Of a DNA stretch of 64,000 bases, positions 1 to 14,107 are shown piece by piece; position 1 is the stretch's first letter; each line of letters opens with the position of its first letter. The notes below the pieces were generated by a model. That model was not told where the DNA came from. It saw only the letters and a program-made list of their open reading frames with translations, and did not search any database. The stretch is from positions 27,431,956 through 27,495,955 of the forward strand of contig OX104122.1 of assembly GCA_944474755.1 (NCBI GenBank), given 5' to 3'. The position numbers and the translations under genes were made by a program. This DNA comes from Limnoperna fortunei. Its lineage: Eukaryota; Mollusca; Bivalvia; Mytilida; Modiolidae.

Positions 1-3000
1 TTTATTTTTTATACGTATAACAGAATAATCGCTAATGGTTAACATACAGGATTGTGGTAAGTATTTTATAAATTTAACAGTTTTTAAACTATGTAAATTT
101 ATCAGTAATCAGTAGACAAGAGGAGAATGATTGCAATTTGACTATCATCACAATACAACACATGATTAACATAATCTTATTTATTAAAGTAGTAATATGG
201 TATGCTATCGTTGTTAAGGTCATGTAGCGGACAAGATCTGTAATAAGACGAAACACAATCAATTCTTGATACATTTTTATAACGTCAATTCTAATTGGAC
301 AACGTGAATAATTTCAAGGCATCAATTCCACGATTGAGACTGTCAGAAGTTAAAGCAAACATAGACGTTATTTTCGGTAAATAGTAAATCCTCATTCTAA
401 TCAATCTATTCAGTTTTTTACAGCCATAGTATTATATTGAAGATAACATTAATGTATTTAAAGATTTGACGCCATCAATTGGTGATTTGATGGTCGGAAA
501 TATCAGTTTATTGGCACCACTTCGTCATTAAAATTATTTTCTCCCAAAAAATCATCAAATGGCATACAATTATCTCCTAAATTTAAGCAATCGCTTACTA
601 CCAGCCATAATATAATGTTAATATTACTTTACTTCGAACACAAGTTTAATTTGTTACCTAGTTGTAGTTATGTCGACTTTGAAGGTACATTTGATGGCAA
701 ATAGGTATGAGCTTAATATTTTTTAATCATCTATCTACTGTTTGGTAAATTTTGAAACCTGCTATAATATTCATCAAAATAGAAGTTTACTACACATTAA
801 TCTTGAAAACTGAGACGTCCTAATGTAGCTTCTGTAATCCTTTATAAGTGTTGGAAATCAGCGAAAGTCAGAATTTACTTAATAAATCCATGCCAAAACT
901 ATATTGTTTCATTAACTTTACGTACTTAATTTAGTAAAGTGGTTCGCGGCCAAACTTTATGTATTAGTACATGAACACCCCACAAATTTGTTAACACTAT
1001 TTAATATAAAGCCAGATATTTACTATGATATCTATTAACATAAGAACAGGTTTGATATCATAATAAACTGATACTAAGCAGTTCGAAAAGATAGCCTAGT
1101 TAAAATATTGTTGAAACATTAAAACATCTTTGTGGCTCTTCATTCCTCTAATAATGAATGGTTGTGCGACAAGTCTTGATGTTTCCAATGTTTGAGGTCG
1201 CAATAACATACAATGGAATTACTCGAAAAGAGAATACTAGTAAACCAGTGGTTTTTCTATTTTGGATTTTTCACGCTTGGCTTATGCTTGTTAGTTTCTT
1301 TTCACTTCGTGTAATGTGTCTTTGTCTGATGTCTAATGTGTCTATTGAGATTTTGTCATTTGTTTTTTTTCAATTGTCGTTGATCGATCCGTTGTCTACC
1401 CTGATTATTTCATTATAAAATCATGTCTATTCAACGACATTTCAGTTATGGGTTTAGTCAACAATTAATATAAACATGTACACAAGCGACATACAATAAA
1501 AGTACACTTATTCAATAGTTGATATATTTTAGCACTGCACAACAAAAATTTACCTGATTTATATTGCATTTATTAAAACCATAAAATAATGTGGGAAACC
1601 AGAAGGTTTTGATGTTTAACAATAAGAAATAACAAAATGTATAGGACAGAGGGAATAAACATTCCAACCAATTTATGTAAATTATTATAGATAAAATATA
1701 TCTAACTGCTAGAATTCATAAAGCCATTTTTTAAATTAATTTTTAATGCAGTAATTGATACAATTTTCGTCACAAGATGACGACCTAAGATTACCTGTTT
1801 GACGTAAGTACATTACATTAACTATGTAAGAAGCAACATATTCAAAGGTACATATATTCCTAAACTAAATAAATATAAAATTTCTTAATTTTAATAGTGT
1901 ATTTATCATATTAAATATTAGTTCAGGCTAGTATACATGATTGAGATAATGATTATTTGGAAATATAATATCGACATTTGTATTTATTACATTATCAATA
2001 ATTCTGTTTTAATCGTTTCTAATACTAATAATGATTGTGCGTATTAAATCCCTTATGATTTTGTTAATCGACATAACATTTGCTGCGTTTGAGATCCAAT
2101 TCAATTCAAGTGATATTCTGGTAAACTAAGATCCAACTTAAAGGACCAACAAAACAGACCTCCACGTAAAGGCCGGTCATATACCCAATTAGTTTTTCAC
2201 ACAATTTTTAAGCGCACGTCAATTCGTCATAGTGGATTCTTAAAGTGCTGCAAACCAACGAAGGAAATGTCGGAATTTCCGCTCAATGAAGCGTGAACGA
2301 ACCGGAAATTATTAATATATGTTATGAAACTGAATTTGAAATGAGATTTTCTTATGTATTATTCACTTTGGAATAGACATCAGAACGCAGATTTTGATGG
2401 TCCAAAATGGCGATCATGACAACACAATTAAGATCATCTGCCTTACCATATTTATATAAGAACAATAAAAAGAGATGCAATTTGATCGGCTGGTTTAAAT
2501 ATCTTAGCGATCATGTGATCTTTCATTACGTTAGAATTAAGTTAGATCTAACACGCGGCGACAATAAAAAAAGGTGAAACAAGTAAATGATTTAATTTTA
2601 ATTAGATTCGCCTGCTGAGCGTAATTTATTAATTTTGATCAAACAAGCTACCTAATGTATATCACTTATTTAATATGGATAATTTTGCAATACTATTCCA
2701 CGTTGTATTGCATTTTTCTTCATTGCAGTGAAAATAACAAAGCATTTATCATTATGCTGCCTGTTAGATTCCGTAGAGCAAAAATACCAAATCAATGCAT
2801 TGTTTTAGCTAATAACATTATTCATTTGTTGTAAAATAGTTTTCCATTGATGTAATATATGGAAGCTTAAAATAGACCTCACTATTAAAATGTGTTAACT
2901 TCTTTTTTTCTTCAAATTAAAACAGAGCATTCTGATATTTTCCACGCGTATTGTGGCGCAATACTAAAATGCTATCATTTGATAAAAATGTTTATATTTT

Positions 3001-6000
3001 CAAAAGTTATAAAATTATACTTAACGTGTAGTATGACATCAGAACAAATGAACTCCTTTTTGCACTTAGCCTTATCCACAGGACAACACTACGTATTGCG
3101 GCCGATATAAACAAACACTAATATATTCAGTTACCTGTCAGGTTTTAACAAAAAGGAATGATATTTTTATGTATAATAAGTATTTATTCAACATTTTTAT
3201 GAATGTGACATAAAACATAACAATGTCAATTATTGTTATTGTACGATTGATTACTTGTAGGAAGATTCTGCTTCAAAACATTGTATTGTATGACCAAACA
3301 AGCATTACAACAATAGGTTCTTGTGTTTAATAATTGAAGAAAAATAAATGACGGGCAAATCAAAATTTAGACGGAGGAATGTGTTAAAAAGTAATTGTAA
3401 AGCGTTAAGCTATCCGCTATGATGTGCACTCAGTCACCAGAGTATTTTAGCCTCTGTTGTATTTGTTGTTTATTTTCATATATTTCTCCGACTGTTGTTC
3501 ATGATAAAAGAAAAATAATAATCAGTAGAAAGATATGGTTTTGCTAAAATTTTTATTGTATCTTAGATGCAAATAGTACTCAAGATACATAACATAATTA
3601 TGCTTACATAAAGCATCACTGCGGTGTCATCAACAGTTATTTTATTCCAGTCATGCGAAAGGTACTGCTGCTGAACAATTAGTTATTCAAACAGGAATCG
3701 TTTTTCTTTCAGACGTTATATTGCCAGACTTGGTTGATCGCTTTGAAAAATACATAACCCTGATGCGATCGGATTAATTTTAAAGCATACGTTGTTCTTT
3801 CTCCCTCCTGAGTATGACGTGTTTGATGTGACGATAGGCAACTCAACGGTTGTATGATTATATTGTTTTACCCTTGTCCGTCCATTCATTCGTTCATCTG
3901 TTCATTCGCCAGTCGTATTCAGATTTCTGTTGCAGTTTTCTAAGCAACTTTTTGTGAAAGCGGGTATCATTAATGAGCAATTAGCTCAAAGATTTACCTT
4001 GATGGTTTCAGGTTACATTTGGTTTTTGTTGATTTGGGTTTCTCGTTTGTGTCATGTGTTTGCTAAACATAATTTTGCAACTGATTGGTTATACTGCTTT
4101 TTGTGTTGTTGTATGACTAGAAGTCTGTCACTGCATACTGTCTCGTGAGATTCAGAGCTGAGAGTAAGCAAATCTTTGTTAATAGTTAAACATAACATTG
4201 CTTGTTTAAGTTTAGGACGTTCATTATTTCTATATTTATAATATATGTTTCGTAGGTTCTTGCAAACAGTTGGTTATGAATCCTTAACATTTAAACGCTT
4301 TCAATATTATTATTTAAAATAACATATCTGAACCTAAATCTCTTATGTAGTGTTCGTTCTAGAGGGATAATAACCATTTTTAATTTCAAATAACATTAAT
4401 TTCAATTTGATTGTGCTAAAATAGAAATGGTTTATCAATTAAAAGGTCGATCATCGCTAATAATACTAATAACTTTCAACTCTATATGTTATCATTACAC
4501 TACAGGGACATAACTCAGTTACTCTAATTTTTTTTATAAAAAAAACTTGGATACAAGGTATTTGTAGTACTTTTTACAATACAATACATTCATATGGAAC
4601 ATTAACTTCTCTAAACACTTGTTATATTATTTTAAGTATTAAAATGCTTTGGACACAATTTCATTTATAAATGGATTGTAAGTTTTAAAACAAGATGCAG
4701 GAACCTTTGTGGTAGAGTGAATATGGTAGTTAATTAAGAAATAAGAAATAGTTTTTCTATTGATGTTTTACGTTGACATTGCAACGAAAAAAAATTATGG
4801 AATGTTTTATGGACCCTTTCGTGCCAGTATGCCCTTTGCTTATCTTTGTGTTTCTTGTTTTTGATTATTTATGTTTTCACGTTTGATTTTGAGTTAATGA
4901 TTTATTTGTATGGTTTGTGTTTGCGTTTAGTTATGTTTTGAGCATGTTTTGTGAATACATACCTCGGTCGTTCAATGATGAAGGTAACTATTCTTTCACT
5001 ATTGATCAAATGTATGTCATTGTCGATGTTGCTAGTTCGAGTCCAACTTTGAAGTGGGCGTGTTTGACCTTTATTGATGAAGAATACAATTGTTCTTCAT
5101 TAACTTTGGGTTCAAGCCCAAATAAAAAATGGATCTATAATACAGCTGAAAGATTGGTAAAACGTACATAATAATATATAGTCTAATATGACAGTTTTAT
5201 AGCAGGAGATTTCAGTACGCGTTTGTCCAGAGACAAAGAATTTATTAGTATGTTTTGTTAATATACTTTTACATTATATCATTATTATATCAAGTTGTTA
5301 AAAAAATGAAAGAATTATTTCTTTCTAAAGAGCGTTATAGGATTATTAGACAATTTAAGAAGGTTAGGCATGTATATTAAGCTATTATAGTGCACGCATT
5401 TATAACAAAATTTTATTAAATACATAATTTGACTGTTTGCTTTTATTTTTTTCCGATATACTTAAAGTCTGAAATCAACATGATGCATATTTGGATTACC
5501 ATTAAGTTTAATGATGTTTACTATAGACACGGAGTAGCTTGATATGAAGATAATTTTTAGCAATTATCATATCTTAATGGACACGCAAGTCAGGCGTTTA
5601 AGGCTATTTGATTACAAAATAAAGTGTACGCTTTTGATTGTTCAATGTATTAGAAATTTTCCTTTGCTCTACTTCAAAATTACACAATTATACACATTTA
5701 TGACCAAAGATATTACTTACATTACTGTTAATCTGTTAAACCCTTTTTACAATTCACGTTCGAATTTGTAGTATTCTTCATTGTTTGTTGTGTTATTTGT
5801 TTAAAAATGAACATTAACGTACTTTTAGTTTTGTCATATTATAGATAAGCAATACATTTAAAATCTTTTAAAATGCTAAATTCAAAAATAGATTTTCTTG
5901 AAAGAACAAAGATAGTTGTTACGGCTATATTTTCAGTTTTAACAAATAAAGATATTTCATGGTAATCATGGCATTAGCGTGTTATGCATAATACAATAAA

Positions 6001-8085
6001 TACTATTTTTGCATGTATCAATTCATCCTCAGAAACCCACGTCCGGTCGCGTTCTCGCTTTTGCTACTACTTACCGATAGTGGGCACATCTGTAGATATT
6101 TTCTCGTTTTCATGAATATTCTATTTTCTATTTTGATTGGTCGCTTGTACTTCCGGTGCGTTTAAACTAATAAAAAAGTTTTATCCAATAAACGTCGTTC
6201 CCATTGGCTAATAAAATTTAATGAATATTTAGAAATAAAAAAAAATGGAAATATTGTAAAGCTGTATTCCTTATTGTACTGGAAAGACAAAGTTGGCCAA
6301 TTTTTTTTAAATTTTATCTCCTTATTGCTAGATTTTATTCGGTAATTCTATAGTGTTGCAATATTATATCAAACTATTTAATTTACCTGACTATAATAAT
6401 TTTAGCCACATAGATTTAGCACCCAAGGTAACGTGCGAATTACACTTATAGTTGGATTTGAAATGCGGAACCTATTGTAGCAAATCAATTATCAAAGAAC
6501 ATTCACATTCACCTTCAGTGTAATTATGAAAGTTTTTTTTTAAAGTTTTATTGCTTATTACAAAACACTTTGTTTTATTTACTCTGACAAATTATCACAT
6601 ATGCCCTGTTATAACTACTGTAGTAAATGAGGAACAGAATTTCTCAGCAAATAATATCAACAGCTCTTACTACAGTATTATGTGCACTATGAACATAACG
6701 AAATAATTTTGATCAGCTATAACTGATGTTGTCATGTAGTACATTCTTTATCTTTTTTAATCAGATTTGTTTGTTATGTCAAGTTATGCAGTTTAATGAA
6801 CACATTTTTTTTTATAAAAACGTTATACACTTATTGACATCTACGTTTAAATAATTTATCGCATCGTTTTCATAAATATAACAATACATATAAATATAGC
6901 GTGTGATCAAAATCCGATTGACTTAATCAGGTGGTACTAATAGAATCTGCTTTCCTTGCAATTTTTCTTTTTTCATCGTGTTCAATTTATTTAATTCCCT
7001 TATCATCTGATTGCAAATTTTATTCTTGGATAATGAATACATGTGTGTGAGATCTTTTAAATCACCATGTGTTATAATAGGATTTACTTACACATGTTTT
7101 TTGTCTCTTATACAAAACCCCAGACCGTTTATCTTTGTCAAATTTTTATCAAAATATCGTCACATGTTTAGTTACAGAATTATTTGGATTCTTCAAAAAT
7201 GTATATCCAAAAATGTGTGTGGTTGCATAATGGAACTTGATGCATTTATTTTGTCAGGGTATCTAGAGATTTTTACTCCTTTGGGGCATTTTGAAAAGTT
7301 GTCAACAGGTGGTTTAAATCTATCGCAAATTAACACTTCTCATTTTCCTCTTTTCTCACCAGAATCTGCTGAAATATAAATAAATTTCGTTTCTATGAAC
7401 ACCATGTCATGCATGCCATTGTATACCACTATCACCACAACAATGAAACTTAACGAATTTTTAGTAGATAAAATGATCCATACCATGTATCTTTACGGAA
7501 AGTTGCATATGAAGACGAACAATTCCTGATGTCCAGATAAGCACTTTTGGGAAATTAGATTGGCATGGTTTGTCTGTATAATCAGATGTGTGATTTACAA
7601 TAAAGGATATTATTTTAATTTTAAGACTGTTTGCATGCTACAGTGCTATCGAGTTTGGCTTCAAGTCTTTTATGTTTTATAAAAACATCAAAAGATTTCA
7701 ATTGAATGTGAAGATAACAAAGACTGGATACTATATCAGTCGGCAAATGAAAACATGTTTTTGAAACTCTTGAATGCACTTCCTTGCTTGTTGTGTTTAA
7801 AAAGATCAATAAGGAATTTTTCCAAAGTAAGCGATTAAACTTCTAATGCTACAAATAACATACGCTTGATAAAGCAATATTGTTTGAATATTACCGTTAT
7901 GTTAAGTCGACTTTATTGTTATCTATTGAAGAAATCAGATTTTGAACACTGCCACTGTGGTTTTCAATTGTTGAAAACAATGTTAGTTCTTTATTAACAC
8001 GCTCATTAACATAAAATAACTCTTGTCTATAAATGCGTGAAAGATTACACAAAAGCAACCCACAACAGAAACTAGTAGCATTAGT
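1..8085. other. AT-rich intergenic sequence without supported genes
   Basis: Open frames here are short, AT-driven and without recognisable motifs. The longest is a 122-codon frame at 7011-7379 that matches no family I know. Nothing resembling the missing DUR3 N-terminal exon was recognised. The segment near 6030-6065 shares a block with the hairpin at 13152. Confidence 0.6.
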
Positions 8086-8089
8086 ACTG

Positions 8090-8272
8090 TTCGTTTGAAT
8101 GTTTTGAATAGTGTTTTAACGCCACTTTCAGCAATTTTTCAGCTATTTCCTGGCGTCCAGTTTTTATTGGAGGAGGAAGCGGAGTACCCGGAGAGAACCC
8201 CACCCTGCGGTTGGAAAACTGGCGATCCTTGTCAATTAAGATTGGAGTCGAGCGTACCCTGCGTACTGTTCG
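8090..8272 (-). repeat. tRNA-headed SINE, 5'-truncated copy
   Basis: Copy of the window's main SINE family, lacking the tRNA head. On the minus strand the order is GATTG..CCAGTTTTC, CC-rich core, CCAATAAAAACTGGACGCC, and AGCTGAAAAATTGCTGAAAG ending near (CAAA)n. A 60-codon frame over it is not a gene. Confidence 0.85.
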
Positions 8273-8469
8273 TATAAGTAGCTTTAATACTATGTTTATG
8301 TGTTCATTAATTATTTAACAATGGATTGAATATTGTTTTAAATATATGTTATACTAGGGTAACAAAGCAAAATTTACGCCACAATCGCGTTTCGTTTACC
8401 CAACTCATCAGTAGAGCTCAAATACAAAATAATTAAGAGGTTAAACAGCTTTATCGCCGAGAATTCCAA

Positions 8470-8640
8470 CTAAAGATATCAAAAAGACCTGGTTTAACCC
8501 GCCATTTTTTAAAAGTCCCAAATCAGGACCAATGAAGTAGTTACTAGATTTTTGGTTGTTGGTTCTGGAGTTTGCCCTGTTTTTCGGACTTGTGGATTGT
8601 GTTTTTTGACAGTTTCCACGGTGTTCGGTATTTTGTTATA
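8470..8640. repeat. Interspersed repeat with TTTTTGGTTGTTGGTTCTG
   Basis: Shares CTGGTTTAACCC, a CCAAxTCAGGxCCAxTG block and TTTTTGGTTGTTGGTTCTG with 12065-12195 in the same orientation. The family is unnamed here. Confidence 0.7.
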
Positions 8641-10184
8641 ACTTTCATTGCTTATGGAAATATATTTATTAAGAAATTGTGTGTTTGGTTAACGTCCAAT
8701 AAGCATTATTTCAGCTATATTTAGTATAAGAAATAGTTATAAACTACAAACAATAAATCAGCGGCGTAAAGGAAGGACTAATGTTAACACAATGTTGTCT
8801 GCCACTGGAAACGTATGAATTATTAGGTCTAGAAAAAGAGAATTTAACCTCTTCTTTTGAAATCTAAAGGACGGGTGTGTTTCAACAGGCAGGAAAATTA
8901 TTGCACTTATTTTCTTCATAAATCGCGTCGCTTGCTTCTGAATAATGGAGACGCGCCAGGCACATCTGAATCGATTTATTAGTAAAATATTTCTTTATAT
9001 TTAGATATTTATTTCTAGTCGTGTTTTATTTTAACATATAGGCAGAGATAACATTAGCTAATTGATTAATCATTATTAAATTATTGCACTGTGGAATAAT
9101 TTCAAACTGTAAAGAATGCGTCAGTAAATCAAAATGGGATGTCTACTCCATCTTCAACGCAAAAGATCTATAGAAACACTTAAAAACAGTCCAGTGATAA
9201 AGTTCAAACAACATATTAATATCAAAAGTACTGAAATAGAATTCTAAAAGAACAGATTAAAAAAGACAGGTAATTGTAGTAATCAAATTATTAATCATTA
9301 TTATATAAATAAAGTAGATATTTTACATAACAGTGTGAGCTATATATTGATATGAAAAATATATTTATGCTGCAATAAAACATTAGCCCTTCTTATAAAG
9401 AAATCATAAAAATTTAATATTGTTTTCTAAACCTTTATAGTCGCTAATAAAGCGAAAGGGCAAACCTATTGAGAAGAACTACGTGTTATAAACTGTGTTG
9501 TGATGCTAACATAAATGTCTCCATAACAAAGCCATTGTAAAAATTTGGTAAATTAGAGCAGCCACAACATACTCATAACGTTTCGCGTCAATCAAACACG
9601 AGTGGACAAGATTGAACCGAAAGAAAGAATAATAAGAAGAAGAAAAAACGGACAAAAACTATGTGTCTCCGAAAACTTTGATTTAGATACATAATTAAAA
9701 TTTCGTTGAAATTGAACAAAGATGACGATTTGGTGGAGGGGTGTTTAAATGGCCGTCTTTACAAAATTGTGTTCTCCATTTCTTAGTATGTATTTTATTT
9801 TGTATTTAAATAAATAGTCGTCCAGTTATTACATCTCAATCTGTTTTTATTGAAATAACCCTATCAATAATAAACATTATTGCTCTACACTCATATTTCA
9901 TACTCCTTAAGATTGGAATACTGATCGTCAGTGTCGTTCCCTTATTTAAACGAACAACAACGAATACTTCTATAACTATATAACAAAGTGACATGTAATC
10001 ACTTATTTGAAATGACAACACAATAGTACAAATGCTATGTTATATTTTTTGGTTTCAATGTTAGTTGCACCTATAGATTTGTAAAGAATACTTCAGAACA
10101 CATCTAAACTAATGTTTATAAGCAATTCAACCTGTTTTGAAGGCAAGTTTTTTTATACAGATTTTCTATACCGCGCACAAGGGT

Positions 10185-10495
10185 TTACGAAATTAATATC
10201 TCAAATACGATCGGACATTTTCGCTGAGTCATACGTAGTCTTTCCTATTCCTGGATTTGTCTTTTTCCTAGGCATGACAATGAGTAACTCGACGAGTGCC
10301 TAACTAGAGGCAGGCACTGCGCACTGGTCCGGAGCACCTAACTGCACAAATAGTTCTTATAAGGTTCGGGTTACTCACTTTCTGTTTTTGTGTTTTTGGT
10401 TTTTTATTTGTCTATATCCGGTTTTTTATTGTCTCTTGACTTTCAGCGCTTGTTGTTCGGTCGGTTTCCTTTGCTTTTTTCGCTTTATTGATCTG
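10185..10495 (+). repeat. Interspersed repeat, motif GGTTCGGGTTACTCACTTTCTG family
   Basis: Contains AATGAGTAACTCGACGAGTG, AGAGGCAGGCACTGCG, then GTTACTCACTTTCTGTTTTT and a tail with TTGTTGTTCGGTCGG. Related copies lie at 25430-25530, 48085-48250, 54955-55145 (inverted), 55565-55720 and 58500-58745. Confidence 0.8.
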
Positions 10496-11559
10496 GATAT
10501 GCCACATTTTCATAGAGGCATTTTATAGAATCATATTGATAGTTAACATAGTTAAAGGACAAGGTAGGGTAAGGGCCATTTTTGGCCCCCTCTTGAAAAT
10601 AACTCATCTTTGCAGTAATTTGAGCATACAGACATAGCATTAAAAATACGGTCTTATTTTGGTGCTATCATGCGCATGCGCGATACACTTCACGTGCTTC
10701 CATGCTTGCCAAATCTATTGGCTATTTCAATTCAGCTTTAATTTGAAGATGGTTTCAGTAAATTAACTTCTGTTCTGCTCATCAAATATTCACCAAATGT
10801 TAACACACGATGTATAGATACCTGTTACAGGCAGGTTCTGATTTAAATAAATATAGAAAAACTTTATCTCGCAAAAAAGAATGCTTTTCTCATGCAAAAA
10901 TCTTTGCTTTTTGAGAATTACAAGCTTTTAAACCAAAACTTGGTAATCACTATTTCTTCGTCAAATTTTATCACAATATACAAATTGATAGAAGATACAG
11001 GCAGAAGGTAATTTTAAATAAGGCTGTCTGGGTTAAAGTTTTTTTTTCTGTTGATAAAAAGCTGTTAAACAAGTAATAAAATATAGATTTGTCAGAGTTA
11101 CCTCCCTTGTTAAAGATTGAATTTTCATTATGTTTGCCTATACCGAACTCGTTATATCGAAAACTTTGTGTTTAAACAATTAATAAGGAGATTTGATATT
11201 AAGGTTATAAGTCTGTCCTAGTATTTAATAATTTTATTGAAATGAGTTAATAATGAAAGATATTAATGTTAATTTTACCATCAGTGCAATATCTATTCCG
11301 AGATTTAATATAAAAAAAAACGGAGGATGGTGTCCTGCATCCCATCAAGTCAAACAAATTATTTTTGTGTGCCATATTGGTAAGACAAACTGTTCGACAA
11401 TTATATAATAGCGAACAAAATATCTATTTTTGCAAAAACCAATATTTAAATCTAATTTGTATTAGGTAAATCCCAAACATAATTACTTTTAGGAAGATAT
11501 ATAGATCCATTTCAAAGGTGCGCTTAAATTCTGTTAAGATGTTCTACCATGAATATTTT

Positions 11560-12010
11560 CAGCGGAACTGACATATTCCAAAAACTTTAACATAGTCACT
11601 GGACCGTGGTCAATGTCAGAAGACACCTGTCATATATTATTCAACAGGAACCTAAATTCCAAGTATTGTCATTACACTATGCATAGTTTCACTGACCAAA
11701 AAATTTTAACGTATTCACTGGACCATGAAATGAAAGGTCATGGTCAGGCGAAATTTGTACTATTCAACAGGAACCTATATGCCATGCCACTCATTCATCC
11801 TACCATGCACAGTTACAACAGAAGTAACCTTATCCACAAACGTTAGCGTAGTGATATGAATTCTAGTCAAGGTCAGGTGACACCTATCAAACTTGCATGT
11901 ACTATTTGTCAGCAAACTATATAAAAAATATTGTCATGTTATAATGCGTGGTTACTGAGAAACTGACAGAACTCAAATAATTTTAACGTAGTCCCCTAAC
12001 TGTGAAATTT
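11560..12010. repeat. Diverged copies of the 146-bp tandem repeat
   Basis: About three degenerate units carry AACTTTAACATAGTCACTGG, GGTCAGGTGACACCTATCA and AACCTATAT, the same motifs as the regular array at 58997-59975. Confidence 0.75.
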
Positions 12011-12064
12011 ATATTTAAAATTTACATTTGTATATTACTATTCCTGAAGTCGGAGATTGAGCAT

Positions 12065-12195
12065 GCATAAAACCTGGTTTAACCCATCATTTCTTTTGAA
12101 ATGCCTGTACCAAGTCAGGGCCATTGCTGTAATTACTACATTTTTGGTTGTTGGTTCTGTAGTTTGCCGGTTTCTTGGACTTCGATTTGTGACAG
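12065..12195. repeat. Second copy of the TTTTTGGTTGTTGGTTCTG repeat
   Basis: Same orientation and motif order as 8470-8640, with about 80 percent similarity by eye across the shared blocks. Confidence 0.7.
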
Positions 12196-12717
12196 TGTCT
12201 ATGATACTATGATACCCATTTCTCTGGCGGGATAAAGTACCACTGGCCTGCTGAAGCTCGAAATTCGAAATCGGATTGCACTATGTTCAAGTTAACATTG
12301 TGTCCAAATCCGCGAAAATTCGGTCAACATTCAAAACATAATTAACTTGAAATACGGCCGCCACAGTAGCAGTAAAAAGTACTGAAATTATTGTATCTTT
12401 TTTGCATTGTTAGGAGAAAATTTTATAGATCCAAAGCGTAAGGTTTAATTAAAAAGTATTAAATATTCACATATGTATTACGATAGTTTATGCTATCCAT
12501 AAACGATTATCTCACGTGGTTTCCTTGATGTTAACTGCCAAAAAAAAAAAAAAAAAAAAAAACAAGCACGAGTAAAAAAATGGTAACGTTTAACTTAACG
12601 GGCAAATAATTTTACAGTATAAAGTAGAAAATAAAAAATAAATTTGTTTTCATTTATGACACAAATATCCCTCGTTATCATGTAAATTATTATTTTATCA
12701 CATGTAATGATATATAT

Positions 12718-13139
12718 TTAGGGACCGGTCAATATTTTTTGAGGTGGTGGGACCGGTGCACAATGCAATAGGACACATACTTTTTTTATGCTGGCGTATA
12801 TATGGGACTCCAAATTTTGTCATTTTCAGCACTGATACTGATAGGACAGCTAGTTTTTTTCATAACAATATCATCAATGAAAAAACTAATTTTTTTCTGA
12901 CGTTTTAATTCAAAACCAATATACTGTAATCGCACAACTTGTTGAACAAACAAATACTGAATTGTAACCATAAAATTATTCACTAGATAGGACACACATT
13001 TTTATAACACATCTGATGTAGGACGGCAACATTTTTGTATTTTAGGGAGATAGGACATAGCCCTTTTTACACCTGATAATTTGATATGCACCAGTCCCAA
13101 CCCCCCCCCCCCCCCCAATTAATATTGACCGGTCCCTTA
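12718..13139. mobile_element. Non-autonomous DNA element with GGGACCGGTCAATATT termini
   Basis: AGGGACCGGTCAATATT near 12719 is matched by the inverted AATATTGACCGGTCCCTT at 13121-13138, giving a 420-bp element with 17-bp inverted ends. Inside are AT-rich sequence, several AGGACA motifs and a C-tract (13098-13117 region). It has no coding capacity, so it is a MITE-like element. Confidence 0.75.
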
Positions 13140-13151
13140 TCTACTTTTACA

Positions 13152-13290
13152 CATCATCGGAAACCCACGTCCGGTCGCGTTCTCACTGTGCTACCACTTG
13201 CCGGTCGCGTTTTCGCTTTGCTACCACCACCGCTACCACCACCAAGTGGTAGCAAAGCGAGAACGCGACCGGGCATGGGTTTCCGACGAT
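13152..13290. mobile_element. Hairpin element with about 45-bp inverted repeats
   Basis: CGGAAACCCACGTCCGGTCG at the left pairs with the inverted GCGACCGGGCATGGGTTTCC at the right, and CTACCACTT pairs with AAGTGGTAG at the centre. The left arm motif also occurs at 6035-6060. Short open frames here are by-products of the GC-rich arms. Confidence 0.8.
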
Positions 13291-13402
13291 TACTTTGACA
13301 AGGTTAAAGAATATGCTCGCGCTGGCATTCGATGTTGCTACACCAATATATGTTTAAAACGTTTCCTGTTAATAAAAGCAAGCTAAATAGAAAATAAACA
13401 TA

Positions 13403-13476
13403 GACCATCGGGACTCGAACCATCGATTCGCGGTGTATAATATTCACAAGCTACGGGTTAAGCAAAAACGCCACAT
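13403..13476 (-). repeat. tRNA-like sequence, unit 1 of a tandem duplication
   Basis: On the minus strand it has a box B-like GGTTCGAGTCCCGATG and a tRNA-like upstream part, but the D- and anticodon-arm stems do not form cleanly. Probable tRNA pseudogene or tRNA-derived repeat. Confidence 0.6.
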
Positions 13477-14031
13477 ACACACAGACATTTTCATTCAAAA
13501 GCAACTTATTTATGCGTCATACAAGGCCGTAAACAAAAGGGGTGCACTGATTGCACGTGTACTCCTAGTCCGAGAATCCTCTGCTGCCTACGGCACTGTC
13601 ATTTTGCAGACGTTATATATTTGCTAATAGATTAGTAGTTTTTATAACATCTTTAATTATTGCGTATAAAAAATAATGGTGTAAATTAACATTTATTGAG
13701 ACATATCGAGATGTGATCGCTGAAGATGTTTTACTTCAATAAAAATAACTTCTAGAACAGTCTTATCAGTTTGTTGTTCGAGTGGATACAAACGAAACAA
13801 AATTAAATTCTTTACGTTTAATTCGTCGGAACGTGTGTTTCGCGCATGTCATACGTTTCGTCCACTTTCGGTATTAGTTTAGACACATAATTTTTTCAAC
13901 CTTTACGTACCAATTGTGTTCTTTTAAATATTCTATTTTTGGACACTTCACTATCATTTATCATACAAACTTTCTTAAATATATGTGACAAATGAAAGTA
14001 GTCTTAAAAAAAACAGCAACAAAAAAGAAAA

Positions 14032-14107
14032 ACATCGGGACTCGAACCAGCGTTTCGCGATCTGTAATTCGTATAATCTGCGAGCTAACCAATTACGCCA
14101 TATTTGC
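14032..14107 (-). repeat. tRNA-like sequence, unit 2
   Basis: Minus strand: AAATATGGCGTAATTGGTTA gives a box A-like D-arm, GGTTCGAGTCCCGATGTTT gives box B, and the AAATAT/ATGTTT ends can pair like an acceptor stem. The T-stem has mismatches (GCTGG against CCCGA), so it is called a pseudogene-like copy. Confidence 0.55.

Noticed and set aside
4917..5171. 84-codon frame
   Set aside because: Open by chance in T-rich sequence. No family resemblance and no splice signals linking it to DUR3.
7011..7379. 122-codon open frame on the plus strand
   Set aside because: No recognisable motif, irregular composition, no splice partners and AT-rich surroundings. Probably chance or an old repeat.
12786..12995. 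69-codon minus-strand frame
   Set aside because: Lies wholly inside the GGGACCGGTC-bordered non-autonomous element.
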